From: Corynebacterium meitnerae
Lineage (GTDB): Bacteria; Actinomycetota; Actinomycetes; Mycobacteriales; Mycobacteriaceae
DNA: 64,000 nt
Direction of reading: 5' to 3'
Assembly (NCBI RefSeq): GCF_027570075.1
Contig: NZ_JAKMUS010000013.1
Coordinates: 1 to 64,000, forward strand
Of the stretch, positions 29,202 to 37,978 are shown in pieces. The stretch's first letter is position 1, and each line of letters starts with the position of its first letter. The notes beneath the pieces are model-generated. The model worked only from the letters and a program-made list of their open reading frames with translations, was not told where the DNA came from and ran no database searches. A program made the position numbers and the translations under genes.

Positions 29202-29225
29202 CTATTGCTAATCCTATTGTCATAG
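29202..29225 (+). promoter_or_regulatory. oxyR promoter with candidate OxyR site
   Basis: The -10 TATTGT (29215-29220) is followed by seven bases and then the oxyR ATG. CTAT (29202-29205), CTAT (29214-29217) and ATAG (29222-29225) tetranucleotides overlap it, and CCTATTG occurs twice 12 bases apart (29201, 29213). ATAG/CTAT elements are the known building blocks of OxyR sites, so autoregulation is plausible. The spacing does not match the E. coli consensus. Confidence 0.4.
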
Positions 29226-29227
29226 GC

Positions 29228-30190
29228 ATGGCCGATAAAGCTTTCTTGCCCACCCTTGCCCAGCTGCGCATGTTTGTCACGCTCGTGGAAAACCGCCACT
29301 TCGGTACTGCAGCAGAAAAACTCTCCATCACCCAGCCTTCGCTCTCCCAAGGCTTGTCCACGTTGGAAAAAGGCCTCGACCTTCAGCTCATTGAACGCTC
29401 TACGCGCAAGGTGATTGTCACTCCCGTCGGCCAGAAGCTTGTCCCCTACGCCCGCGCTGTGCTGGAAGCAGCTGATGTCCTCGAAGCACAGATTTACGGT
29501 GGGCGTGAATCTCTGACCGGTCAGCTCTCCATTGGCGTGATCCCAACTATCGCGCCGTATTTGCTCCCCGAATTCCTCTCCATCATTCAGGAACGCTTCC
29601 CCAAACTTGAGCCCACCATCATTGAGGCAACAACACCGCACCTGATGGAGAATCTGCGCGACGGAAAGATTGATGTTGCCCTCATCGCCTTTCCGTCGAA
29701 AGAACAAGGTCTCACCGAAATTGAGCTCTACACCGAACCTTTCGTCGCCGCACTGCCTGAGGGGCACGAATGGGAAGGCCGCGAGGACCTCACCCTGGAG
29801 ATGCTCAATGACGTGCGCCTTTTGCTGCTTAACGACGGCCACTGCATGCACGAACACGTCATGGACCTCTGCCGCCTCGCCCAAGTAGATGTTGGTTACA
29901 ACAGTGACTCCTTAAGCCGCGCTGCTTCTCTGAGCACCATCATCCAGCTCGTCGCAGCCGGTCAAGGATGTACCTTGTTGCCCGCCTCCGCTGTGCACGC
30001 TGAATTCACACGCCCGGGCATCGCCTTGGCACAGTTTGCTCCTTCCGTCACCGCCGAACGACGCGTGGGACTTGTCTACCGAAAGTCCTCCGCACGCGCA
30101 GAAGAATTCGCTGCTCTGGGCGAGGCCATCACCGAATCGTATGAAAAGACCCTCACCAGTGCCGCACCCTTGGGCCTGCGAATCGAGTAA
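29228..30190 (+). CDS. oxyR: Hydrogen-peroxide sensor OxyR (LysR family)
   Basis: A 320-residue LysR-type regulator. The N-terminal winged helix (about 8-66) contains FGTAAEKLSITQPSLSQGLS. The redox cysteines are C206 and C215 in GHCMHEHVMDLC, nine residues apart as in E. coli OxyR (199/208). This distinguishes it from other LysR proteins. It controls catalase, Dps and similar peroxide-defence genes, acting in corynebacteria mainly as a repressor. The message appears leaderless. It lies between the two large helicase genes, as in C. glutamicum. Confidence 0.93.
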   Translation: MADKAFLPTLAQLRMFVTLVENRHFGTAAEKLSITQPSLSQGLSTLEKGLDLQLIERSTRKVIVTPVGQKLVPYARAVLEAADVLEAQIYGGRESLTGQLSIGVIPTIAPYLLPEFLSIIQERFPKLEPTIIEATTPHLMENLRDGKIDVALIAFPSKEQGLTEIELYTEPFVAALPEGHEWEGREDLTLEMLNDVRLLLLNDGHCMHEHVMDLCRLAQVDVGYNSDSLSRAASLSTIIQLVAAGQGCTLLPASAVHAEFTRPGIALAQFAPSVTAERRVGLVYRKSSARAEEFAALGEAITESYEKTLTSAAPLGLRIE

Positions 30191-30205
30191 ATACACCACT
30201 GCCGG

Positions 30206-30211
30206 TAGACT
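30206..30211 (+). promoter_or_regulatory. -10 hexamer TAGACT for hrpA
   Basis: TAGACT is followed by six bases and then GTG 30218. No ribosome site is visible. Confidence 0.4.
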
Positions 30212-30217
30212 TCCGCG

Positions 30218-33200
30218 GTGAATATGACGAACGCACAATCCCCCAACGACCTCACCCGCGGCGACCTGTATGCCCGGCTCGATCAGCTGCCCTTGGCAGC
30301 CGTCCGACGGTTCCAACGCAGGTTGAGGAAAGCGCGTTCGGCGGGGGCTTTGGCGCAGATAAGCAAAGACATGGACGCGCAAGCGCGCACAGTCGCAGCG
30401 ATCGACGAACATGTCCCTGCGATCACCTACCCGGACAGTCTCCCTGTTTCGCAGCAACGTGAGAAGATCATGGAGCTGGTCCGTGACAACCAAGTTGTCA
30501 TCATCGCTGGTGAGACCGGCTCCGGTAAAACCACCCAGATCCCCAAAATGCTGCTCGATCTTGGCCGGGGACGCCGTGGTCTCATCGGCCACACGCAGCC
30601 ACGCCGCATTGCTGCGCGAACAGTAGCTGAACGTATCGCGGACGAACTTGGCCAAGACATCGGTGAATCCGTGGGCTACGCCATTCGTTTCGACGACCGC
30701 GTATCCGCCACCACCGCCGTCAAGCTCATGACAGACGGCATTCTGCTCGCCGAAATGCAGCGTGACCGCTACCTGAATGCCTACGACACCATCATCATCG
30801 ATGAGGCACACGAACGGTCCCTCAACATTGACTTTCTGCTTGGCTACCTGAAGAAGCTGCTGCCACACAGACCTGACCTGAAGGTGATCATCACCTCCGC
30901 CACGATCGATCCGGAACGATTCGCGGCGCACTTTGCTGACAAGGACGGCACTCCCGCTCCCATCATTGAGGTTTCTGGCCGCACCTACCCCGTTGAGATT
31001 CGCTACCGCCCCCTCGAAACTGAAGTGACCAGTAAGAAGGGCGACACCAAGGTCGTGGACATTGACATGCTTGACGGGCTTGTCAGTGCTCTCAAAGAGC
31101 TCATGACTGAAGGCGATGGCGACATTTTGTGCTTCTTCGCTTCCGAGCGCGACATCCGCGACGCGATGGAAGTGATTGAGAAACAGCGCTGGCGCAATGT
31201 GGAAGTCACTCCCCTCTTCGGCCGACTGTCTAATGCGGAACAGCACCGCGTGTTCTCACCGCATTCGGGCCGCCGCATCGTGCTTGCCACCAACATTGCG
31301 GAAACATCGCTCACCGTGCCTGGTATTCACTACGTCGTGGACACCGGCCTGGCGCGTATCTCCCGCTACTCCACGCGCACAAAGGTGCAGCGGCTACCCA
31401 TCGAGGAGATCTCTCAGGCCAGCGCCAACCAGCGCTCCGGCCGCTCGGGCCGCATTGCGGACGGCATTGCCATTCGCTTGTATTCCGAAGACAACTTCAA
31501 TTCACGGCCCGAGTTCACCGACCCGGAGATCCTGCGCACCAACCTGGCCAGCGTCATCTTGCAGATGATCAATCTACGTCTCGGGAACATCGCTGAGTTT
31601 CCTTTCGTCCAGTCCCCTGACAAGAAGGCCGTGCGCGATGGCCTCATGCTCCTGCATGAACTCGGGGCGATCACCGATAAGGAAGACCGCGACCTCCCCG
31701 TGCTCACACCCGTTGGCCGTGACATTGCGCGTATCCCCGTTGACCCACGTATGGCGCGCATGCTGGTGGAAGCCAACCGTCTTGGTGTGTTGGCTGATGT
31801 CACCGTCATCGTCGCCGCGATGACCATCCAAGATGTCCGCGAACGCCCGCTGGAGTTCCAGGCCCAGGCGGATCAAGCCCATGCCCGATTCAAGGACAAG
31901 ACGTCTGACTTCCTCGCGGCATTGAACCTGTGGGACTACATCAAGGACGCCCGCGACGAACTGTCCGGCAACGCTTTCCGCAAACGCATGAAGAAGGAAT
32001 TCCTCCACTACATGCGAATTCGCGAGTGGTTCGACCTCGTCGGCCAGCTGCGTGAAGCCCAAAAACAGCTGGGATGGACTAACCTGCGCCACGCCGATGC
32101 CGGTGAACGCGACCCGATGTCTGTGCACCAGTCCTTGCTCACCGGTTTGTTGTCCAACATCGGTGCACGCGACGGAAACTCCAAGGAATTCAAGGGGGCT
32201 CGCGGCACTCGCTTCATGGTTTTCCCCGGCTCCGTGCTGGCAAAGAAACCCCCAGAGTTTGTCATGGCCGCAGAGTTGTTGGAAACGTCACGTCTCTGGG
32301 CACGCGATGTCGCTGCGATTGATCCAGCGTGGGTGGAAAAGGTTGCCGCTGATCTGCTCAAGCACTCCTACTCCGAACCTTTCTGGTCCACCAAGCGGGC
32401 AGCGCCAATGGTGCACCAAAAGTCCATGTTGTACGGCGTCACTGTCGTTGCTGATCGACGTGTGCCGTACCACCGCGTGGACATGGAGGCCGCACGCACC
32501 ATGTTCATTCGCCATGCGCTCATCGGCAATGAATGGAACGCACATCACACATTCTTGAAGCACAATGCCCAGCTGCTTGAGGAAGCTAGTGCGATTGAGG
32601 AGAAGGTTCGCCGCCGTGGCCTCGTCGTCGACGAAGACGCATTGTTCGACTTTTACGATGCCCGCATCCCCGACAACATCGGCACCGGCCGCCACTTTGA
32701 CGCCTGGTGGAAGAAGAAGCGCCACCATGAACCGGACTTCCTCGACTTCGATCCGGCCAAGCTTATCGACGACATCGGCGCCGACTCCTCCGAAGCCGCC
32801 TTCCCCGACAAGTGGCGCCAAGGCAGCATCAATTACGACCTCCAGTACAAGTTCGAGCCCGGTGATCCTTTAGACGGCGTCACCGTACTCATTCCGGTTC
32901 CACTGCTTGCGGGGCTGGAAGACACCGATTTCGATTGGCTCGTTCCCGGCGTACGCGAAGAGCTGGTGACGGAGCTCATCCGCTCCTTGCCCAAGGCACT
33001 GCGCAAGACCTTGGTGCCGGCACCGGAGTTCGCCACCCGCGCCATGGACAGGCTCGTGCCCTTCGAGTCCCCGATGGCAGAGCAGCTCGCGGAGATCCTG
33101 CGATCCTTTGGTGGTCACGGCATCAACGCCTCTGATTTCCAACCAGATGCGCTGCCGGAGCATTTGAAGATAACGTTTGCGTCCGTCGATAGGCGTGGCA

Positions 33201-34150
33201 CCATCACGGACCATGACAAGAGCCTCGCGGAACTGAAGAAGCGCCGCGCCGGCCAGATCACATCTTCCGTGGCCAAGGCCACCAAGAAGGCCGAAACCGA
33301 CTCAGTGACTGAGTGGACAGCCGACACCCTTGGTGCCGTACCAGAAACCGTGACCACGAAGATTGAAGGCAACCACGTCGACGCTTTCCCCGCGTTGGAA
33401 GCAACCAAGGATGGCGTGCGCGTCAAGGTCTTCCCCACCAAGGCTGCTGCCGACGCATCCATGGTCACCGCAACCCTGGCCATGCTCATGCGCCAGATTT
33501 CCGTCTCCGCGCCCCAGATGATCAAGGGGCTGCCCTTGCGCCAACGCGTGGCGGTAGACAAATACCCCCATGGTGGCGCGGCTGGCCTCGTCGAAGATGC
33601 CCGCATTGCTGCCATCCGCGACCTCATGTTCACTCACGGTGGACCAGTGCGCACCCCGGAAGAATTCGACACTCTGCTGAGCAAAGTGAAACCAGAAGTG
33701 CCTGGTGCTGTGCGACGCGCCGTCGTCGGCATCGCTGGTGGTGTTGCCGAATACATCAACATAGCAGCTGAGCTTGAAAAGTGGAGTGGCCCCGCGATTG
33801 ATGACATCAAGGCACAAATGGCCTTCCTCTTGCCCAAGAATGCCATCACTATTCATGGCATGGAGCATCTCCAGCACTTGCCGCGTTACCTATCGGCTGT
33901 ACAGGTCCGTCTTGAAGAGATGAACCGGGATCCAGACCGAGATGCGGACCGCCAAGCGGTCATCGCTGATGTCAAGGCGTATCTTGATGCGAAACTAGCG
34001 CGCCTGCCCAAGGGCGCGGCCAGGTCGAAGGCGGTAAAAGAAATCCTCTGGCGAATTGAGGAGCTCCGCGTCAGCCTCTTTGCTCAGCGGCTGGGCACAT
34101 CCAAGCCGGTCAGCCCACGACGTATTGAGAAAATGGTAGACAAGCTTTAA
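30218..34150 (+). CDS. hrpA: ATP-dependent RNA helicase HrpA
   Basis: A 1310-residue DEAH-box helicase. Motif I is [15 protein letters not shown], motif II is [12 protein letters not shown], motif III is [11 protein letters not shown] and motif VI is [12 protein letters not shown]. The helicase-associated HA2 and OB-fold domains follow (about 480-720), then the long HrpA-specific DUF3418 C-terminus (to about 1300). HrpA unwinds RNA, acts on mRNA processing and rescues stalled ribosomes in E. coli. The GTG start lies six bases after a -10 hexamer; an ATG six bases on is in frame. The stop codon interlocks with that of nrdR. Confidence 0.92.
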   Translation: MNMTNAQSPNDLTRGDLYARLDQLPLAAVRRFQRRLRKARSAGALAQISKDMDAQARTVAAIDEHVPAITYPDSLPVSQQREKIMELVRDNQVVIIAGETGSGKTTQIPKMLLDLGRGRRGLIGHTQPRRIAARTVAERIADELGQDIGESVGYAIRFDDRVSATTAVKLMTDGILLAEMQRDRYLNAYDTIIIDEAHERSLNIDFLLGYLKKLLPHRPDLKVIITSATIDPERFAAHFADKDGTPAPIIEVSGRTYPVEIRYRPLETEVTSKKGDTKVVDIDMLDGLVSALKELMTEGDGDILCFFASERDIRDAMEVIEKQRWRNVEVTPLFGRLSNAEQHRVFSPHSGRRIVLATNIAETSLTVPGIHYVVDTGLARISRYSTRTKVQRLPIEEISQASANQRSGRSGRIADGIAIRLYSEDNFNSRPEFTDPEILRTNLASVILQMINLRLGNIAEFPFVQSPDKKAVRDGLMLLHELGAITDKEDRDLPVLTPVGRDIARIPVDPRMARMLVEANRLGVLADVTVIVAAMTIQDVRERPLEFQAQADQAHARFKDKTSDFLAALNLWDYIKDARDELSGNAFRKRMKKEFLHYMRIREWFDLVGQLREAQKQLGWTNLRHADAGERDPMSVHQSLLTGLLSNIGARDGNSKEFKGARGTRFMVFPGSVLAKKPPEFVMAAELLETSRLWARDVAAIDPAWVEKVAADLLKHSYSEPFWSTKRAAPMVHQKSMLYGVTVVADRRVPYHRVDMEAARTMFIRHALIGNEWNAHHTFLKHNAQLLEEASAIEEKVRRRGLVVDEDALFDFYDARIPDNIGTGRHFDAWWKKKRHHEPDFLDFDPAKLIDDIGADSSEAAFPDKWRQGSINYDLQYKFEPGDPLDGVTVLIPVPLLAGLEDTDFDWLVPGVREELVTELIRSLPKALRKTLVPAPEFATRAMDRLVPFESPMAEQLAEILRSFGGHGINASDFQPDALPEHLKITFASVDRRGTITDHDKSLAELKKRRAGQITSSVAKATKKAETDSVTEWTADTLGAVPETVTTKIEGNHVDAFPALEATKDGVRVKVFPTKAAADASMVTATLAMLMRQISVSAPQMIKGLPLRQRVAVDKYPHGGAAGLVEDARIAAIRDLMFTHGGPVRTPEEFDTLLSKVKPEVPGAVRRAVVGIAGGVAEYINIAAELEKWSGPAIDDIKAQMAFLLPKNAITIHGMEHLQHLPRYLSAVQVRLEEMNRDPDRDADRQAVIADVKAYLDAKLARLPKGAARSKAVKEILWRIEELRVSLFAQRLGTSKPVSPRRIEKMVDKL

Positions 34151-34611
34151 AGCTCATCAATATCGCGGTCGCGGCGTCGCATGAGACGGATCTCCGACTC
34201 AAAGTCATCTGCGCTTTCGAAGGACTTGTACACCGATGCGAAGCGCAGGTAGGCCACCTCATCGAGCGCTCGCAGTGGCTCAAGGATGGCCAGACCGATG
34301 TCGTTGGACAGAACTTGTGAACTGCCTTGAGCGCGCACAATCTCTTCTACTTCTTGGGCGAGACGCTTCAACGCGTCATCCGACACATCGCGCCCTTGGC
34401 ATGCGCGACGCACACCGACAATCAGCTTGTCCCTATCAAAAGGCTCGCTCACGCCGTTGCGCTTCACCACAGTAAGGACCGCTTTCTCAATCGTGGTGAA
34501 TCGGCCCCCACACGCGGTGCACTCACGGCGGCGGCGAATAGCAGAACCCGCGTCTACCAGACGTGAGTCCGAGACACGGGAATGATCGTTATGACAGAAA
34601 GGGCAATGCAC
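34147..34611 (-). CDS. nrdR: Transcriptional repressor NrdR
   Basis: A 154-residue regulator of ribonucleotide reductase genes. An N-terminal zinc ribbon has C3, C6, C31 and C34 (HCPFCH and CTACGG). An ATP-cone domain (about 46-136) begins [16 protein letters not shown] and senses ATP/dATP. In C. glutamicum, NrdR represses nrdHIE and nrdF. GTG 34611 follows a TAGAAT hexamer by eight bases, so it is probably leaderless. Confidence 0.95.
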   Translation of the reverse strand: MHCPFCHNDHSRVSDSRLVDAGSAIRRRRECTACGGRFTTIEKAVLTVVKRNGVSEPFDRDKLIVGVRRACQGRDVSDDALKRLAQEVEEIVRAQGSSQVLSNDIGLAILEPLRALDEVAYLRFASVYKSFESADDFESEIRLMRRRDRDIDEL

Positions 34612-34619
34612 AGGATAGG

Positions 34620-34625
34620 ATTCTA
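34620..34625 (-). promoter_or_regulatory. -10 hexamer TAGAAT for leaderless nrdR
   Basis: On the minus strand TAGAAT is followed by eight bases (CCTATCCT) and then GTG 34611. Confidence 0.5.
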
Positions 34626-34671
34626 CTCTCCCCTTGCAGAAGGTATCTAGCTACTGTGCTCCGGTCGTGGC

Positions 34672-35043
34672 TCAACGTGCCTCGACACTGGCGACAACGT
34701 CAACCGGTGCGATGGACGCCGGGTCCACGTCACCACTGGAGAATGCACCACCAAGTGCCGAGCCAACAAACAGCCCAATGCCCAACAAAACCCCCATGGC
34801 GATGGCACCACGCTTCTCACGGCGAGTCTCCATGTTTTCGAAAGCATCCTCCCGCGCCACCGAACTCCCCCGGTGCGTTAGCGCACCCTTTCGATCAGAT
34901 GCGTCCAACGTTCGAACATGAGCAGCATAACGGCGAGCGCCCCGCATGGAATTAATATCCCAAACGTCTGCCGGCTGCACGGTACGACGAAGCTCATTGC
35001 GGGCAATATCAGCATTGTGAGGACGTGCAATAGAGATGGTCAT
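34672..35043 (-). CDS. divS: DivS-like SOS cell-division suppressor
   Basis: A 123-residue protein with one transmembrane segment (about 80-100, GAIAMGVLLGIGLFVGSALGG) after a basic cytosolic N-terminus, ending in a short outside tail. Its position and orientation, divergent from lexA and next to nrdR, match divS of C. glutamicum, an SOS-induced inhibitor of division. Sequence motifs alone would not identify it, so the name rests on synteny and topology. The ATG has AGAAAGGA upstream. LexA half-sites TGTTCGA lie 48-95 bases before its start. Confidence 0.7.
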   Translation of the reverse strand: MTISIARPHNADIARNELRRTVQPADVWDINSMRGARRYAAHVRTLDASDRKGALTHRGSSVAREDAFENMETRREKRGAIAMGVLLGIGLFVGSALGGAFSSGDVDPASIAPVDVVASVEAR

Positions 35044-35090
35044 GATGATTCCTTTCTGTACTGCCTACGATTCTACGAACCGGTAAGACA

Positions 35091-35191
35091 TGTTCGATTG
35101 ACTGCTTCGCTTGAATGTTCGATAGTTACTATGTTCGATTTATAGCAACCGGAGAAAAGTTTGTCCAGACGTAGCGCAAAAATATCGAACA
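35091..35191. promoter_or_regulatory. LexA (SOS) half-sites between divS and lexA
   Basis: TGTTCGA occurs at 35091-35097, 35116-35122 and 35132-35138, and its complement TCGAACA at 35185-35191. The corynebacterial SOS box is TCGAA(A/C)ANNTGTTCGA; each copy here keeps one good half and a degenerate other half. The cluster sits in the divergent promoter region and is the expected place for LexA control of both genes. Confidence 0.6.
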
Positions 35192-35276
35192 AATTTGCTT
35201 AATCGTGGTAGAAACAAGAGTTAAGGGAACACATACGGCACCAATTCAGTGCCCCAGAGGAAGGACCAACAACGAG

Positions 35277-35951
35277 ATGACTAGGCAAGAAGACAAGAAA
35301 CCTGACGTTCGAACACTGAGCGACCGCCAGCGTCGCATCCTCGAAGTCATCCAAGATGCAGTGGTGTTGCGCGGCTACCCGCCAAGCATTCGCGAGATCG
35401 GTGACGCTGCTGGATTGCAGTCCACTTCGTCTGTGGCCTACCAGCTGAAAGAGCTGGAGAAGAAGGGCTTCTTGCGCAGGGACCCCAACAAGCCACGCGC
35501 TGTCGATCTGCGCCACCTCCCCCACACCGGACGCAAGAAGAACAAGAAGGATGCGGATGTCCCCGAGGATGCGGCTGCGCCACGCTACATCCCCGTCGTG
35601 GGGCAGATAGCCGCCGGCAATCCGATCCTGGCGGAGGAAAATGTCACGGAGTACTTCCCGCTTCCATCGGAGCTCGTTGGTGACGGGGACTTGTACTTGC
35701 TCCAGGTTGTTGGTGAATCCATGCGCGATGCCGGCATCCTCGATGGTGACTGGGTTGCCGTACGCACCCAGCCCGTCGCAGAAGAGGGCCAGTTCGTCGC
35801 AGCGCTGATCGATGGCGAAGCCACGGTAAAGGAATTCCACAAGGACTCCACCGGCGTCTGGCTCCTGCCTCACAACGACGCCTTCTCACCCATCAAGGGC
35901 GATGAAGCAGAAATCATGGGCCTTGTCGTCTCTGTTTTCCGCAAGCTCTAA
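35277..35951 (+). CDS. lexA: SOS repressor LexA
   Basis: A 224-residue repressor-protease. The N-terminal winged helix has [17 protein letters not shown] and [20 protein letters not shown]. The self-cleavage site is Ala-Gly in [12 protein letters not shown]. The catalytic serine is in [10 protein letters not shown] and the catalytic lysine in GEATVKEF. RecA, encoded at 54982-56091, stimulates its cleavage after DNA damage. ATG 35277 is the only plausible start; the frame upstream is open but lies in the promoter region. The coding sequence contains the palindrome GTTCGAAC at 35307. Confidence 0.95.
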   Translation: MTRQEDKKPDVRTLSDRQRRILEVIQDAVVLRGYPPSIREIGDAAGLQSTSSVAYQLKELEKKGFLRRDPNKPRAVDLRHLPHTGRKKNKKDADVPEDAAAPRYIPVVGQIAAGNPILAEENVTEYFPLPSELVGDGDLYLLQVVGESMRDAGILDGDWVAVRTQPVAEEGQFVAALIDGEATVKEFHKDSTGVWLLPHNDAFSPIKGDEAEIMGLVVSVFRKL

Positions 35952-36062
35952 TCCACCCTCACGGGGGTGAATCGGGCGTAGCCACAGGGACCCGGGCAAC
36001 GTTTCCAACGCCACACGTACATAATGAGGGGTGTTAGCAGCCCCCGTATTCAAGGAAGTCCC

Positions 36063-36842
36063 ATGTACGCCGAAGAGCGTCGCCGCCAGATCGCGTCCCT
36101 CACCGCAGTTGAGGGACGCGTGAATGTCACCGAGCTGTCGGAACGCTTCGATGTCACGGCTGAAACAATTCGCCGTGACCTCGCGGTGCTCGACCGTGAT
36201 GGTGTCGTTCAGCGTGTCCATGGTGGCGCTGTGTCGAATCAGTCCTACCTCACCACTGAGTTCCCTCTTCAGACGCGCTACCGCTCGGCGGCCACCGCTA
36301 AATCCGCCATCGCGCAAGCGGCACTTGATTTTCTGCCCGCGCCTGGCGGTTCTGTCTTTCTTGATTCCGGCACCACCATCAACATTCTCGCCAGTTTGAT
36401 CAAGGAGCGCTCTGAAGCACCGTCGCTCTCGTTTGTTACTAATTCCCTACCCATCGCATTGGACTTGTCCAGCCAGGGCGTCCTTAATGTCCAGTTGTTG
36501 GGCGGCACCGTGCGCGCCATTACGCAGGCTGTTGTTGGTGACACTGCCTTGCGCACGTTGGCACTCCTCCGGGCAGATGTCGCATTCATCGGGACCAACG
36601 CGCTAACCGTGGATCACGGTCTTTCCACTGCTGATGCCCAGGAAGCAGCGGTGAAGTCCGCCATGGTGACAAACACACGAAAGGTTGTTGTTCTGTGTGA
36701 CTCTTCGAAGTTGGGAACTGACTACCTCGTCAGTTTTGCACCGCTTGATTCCATTGATGTCGTGATCACGGACACCGACGCACCCGCGTCCTACGTTGAA
36801 GAACTCACAGAACGCGGCATCGAGGTTGTTTTGGCTGGTTAA
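36063..36842 (+). CDS. sugR: DeoR-family sugar regulator SugR
   Basis: A 259-residue DeoR repressor beginning MYAEERRRQIASL, which matches what I remember of C. glutamicum SugR closely in sequence and exactly in length. The helix-turn-helix is about 20-40 (VTELSERFDVTAETIRRDL). The sugar-phosphate sensing domain contains FLDSGTTINILA and FIGTNALTVDHGLSTADAQE. SugR represses PTS genes, including ptsF and ptsH, and relief comes from sugar phosphates. AAGGA precedes the ATG. In C. glutamicum a second DeoR gene (fruR) and ptsI separate sugR from fruK; here fruK follows directly. Confidence 0.88.
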   Translation: MYAEERRRQIASLTAVEGRVNVTELSERFDVTAETIRRDLAVLDRDGVVQRVHGGAVSNQSYLTTEFPLQTRYRSAATAKSAIAQAALDFLPAPGGSVFLDSGTTINILASLIKERSEAPSLSFVTNSLPIALDLSSQGVLNVQLLGGTVRAITQAVVGDTALRTLALLRADVAFIGTNALTVDHGLSTADAQEAAVKSAMVTNTRKVVVLCDSSKLGTDYLVSFAPLDSIDVVITDTDAPASYVEELTERGIEVVLAG

Positions 36843-36985
36843 TCCCACCTCTATGTGCGTATTCTCGCTATGCGTGTGGGTTTAGGTCCGGGTTTACTGT
36901 CTTACACAAACGCTATCGGGCATACTCGGGCGGAGGAGTTTTTCCCGCTCCACCCCATCCACAACCTGTTAGGGGTATTCCTTCC

Positions 36986-37972
36986 GTGATCTTCACTTTC
37001 ACGCCAAACCCGAGCATTGATGTCACCTACACTGTTGATCAGCTCACTGCTGGTGAGGTGATCCGCGTGATCTCAAGTTCACGTGAACCCGGCGGCAAAG
37101 GTATTAATGTCGCCCACACGCTGCTCAAAGCGGGCGAGCAGACTCTGGCTCTAGCACCCGCCAACGACAGGGATCCCTTTGTCATGCTCACCCATGAGGC
37201 TGACATACCGCTGCACACTGTCGCAGTCGATGGGTGTGTGCGCACCAACACGACCATCACTGACACAGCAGGTGTGACCACCAAGCTCAATGAATCTGGC
37301 GCCCAGTTAAACCCGGAGGTTATTGGAGAGCTTGAAGAGGCCGTGGAAGCTAACGCGGCTCAGGCTGATGTTGTGGTGTTTGCGGGTTCGCTCCCACCGG
37401 GTGCGCCGCGTGATTGGTACTCCACGCTGGTTGCTACGGCGCGACGCGCTCATCCCGAAGCACTCATTGCAGTAGATACGTCCGATGAACCGCTCATCGC
37501 GCTGGGTGAGGGACTTGAAAGTATTAGCCCCGACATCATGAAGCCCAACGGGTATGAGCTTGGTCAGCTCGCAGATGTGGACGGCCAGATGCTTGAGGAA
37601 GCCGCTTCTCGCGGGGATCTCAGGCCAGTAGTAGATGCGGCCTGCTCCGTCGTTGCCCGGGGTGTATCGGAGCTTCTGGTCACTCTCGGCGGCGCTGGCG
37701 CCTGCCTGGTTACCGCCGACGGTGTCTGGTCCGCTACGCCGCCACCAGCACAAATCCGTTCCACGGTGGGTGCCGGTGACAGTGCTTTGGCTGGCTACGT
37801 ATTTGCACGGATGCGCGGAATGGATTACCCAGAGGCCCTGCGTTATTCGGTGGCGTATGGCACCGCTGCAGCTTCGAATCCCGGCACAGCTATTCCGACA
37901 CCGGATGATATTGATCTCGCGCGCACGATTGCGAAGGCTGTTTCTAGGGCTACCGGCGAGGAGATGGAGTAA
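36986..37972 (+). CDS. fruK: 1-phosphofructokinase
   Basis: A 328-residue PfkB-family kinase that converts fructose-1-phosphate to fructose-1,6-bisphosphate. The N-terminal FTPNPSIDVTYTVDQL and GGKGINVAHTL motifs bind sugar, and the anion-hole motif is STVGAGDSALAGYVFA. The GTG start has AGGGG eleven bases upstream. It is followed by ptsF after six bases, with the ptsF ribosome site inside the fruK end, so the pair is an operon for fructose uptake and entry into glycolysis. Confidence 0.93.
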   Translation: MIFTFTPNPSIDVTYTVDQLTAGEVIRVISSSREPGGKGINVAHTLLKAGEQTLALAPANDRDPFVMLTHEADIPLHTVAVDGCVRTNTTITDTAGVTTKLNESGAQLNPEVIGELEEAVEANAAQADVVVFAGSLPPGAPRDWYSTLVATARRAHPEALIAVDTSDEPLIALGEGLESISPDIMKPNGYELGQLADVDGQMLEEAASRGDLRPVVDAACSVVARGVSELLVTLGGAGACLVTADGVWSATPPPAQIRSTVGAGDSALAGYVFARMRGMDYPEALRYSVAYGTAAASNPGTAIPTPDDIDLARTIAKAVSRATGEEME

Positions 37973-37978
37973 TCCCTT

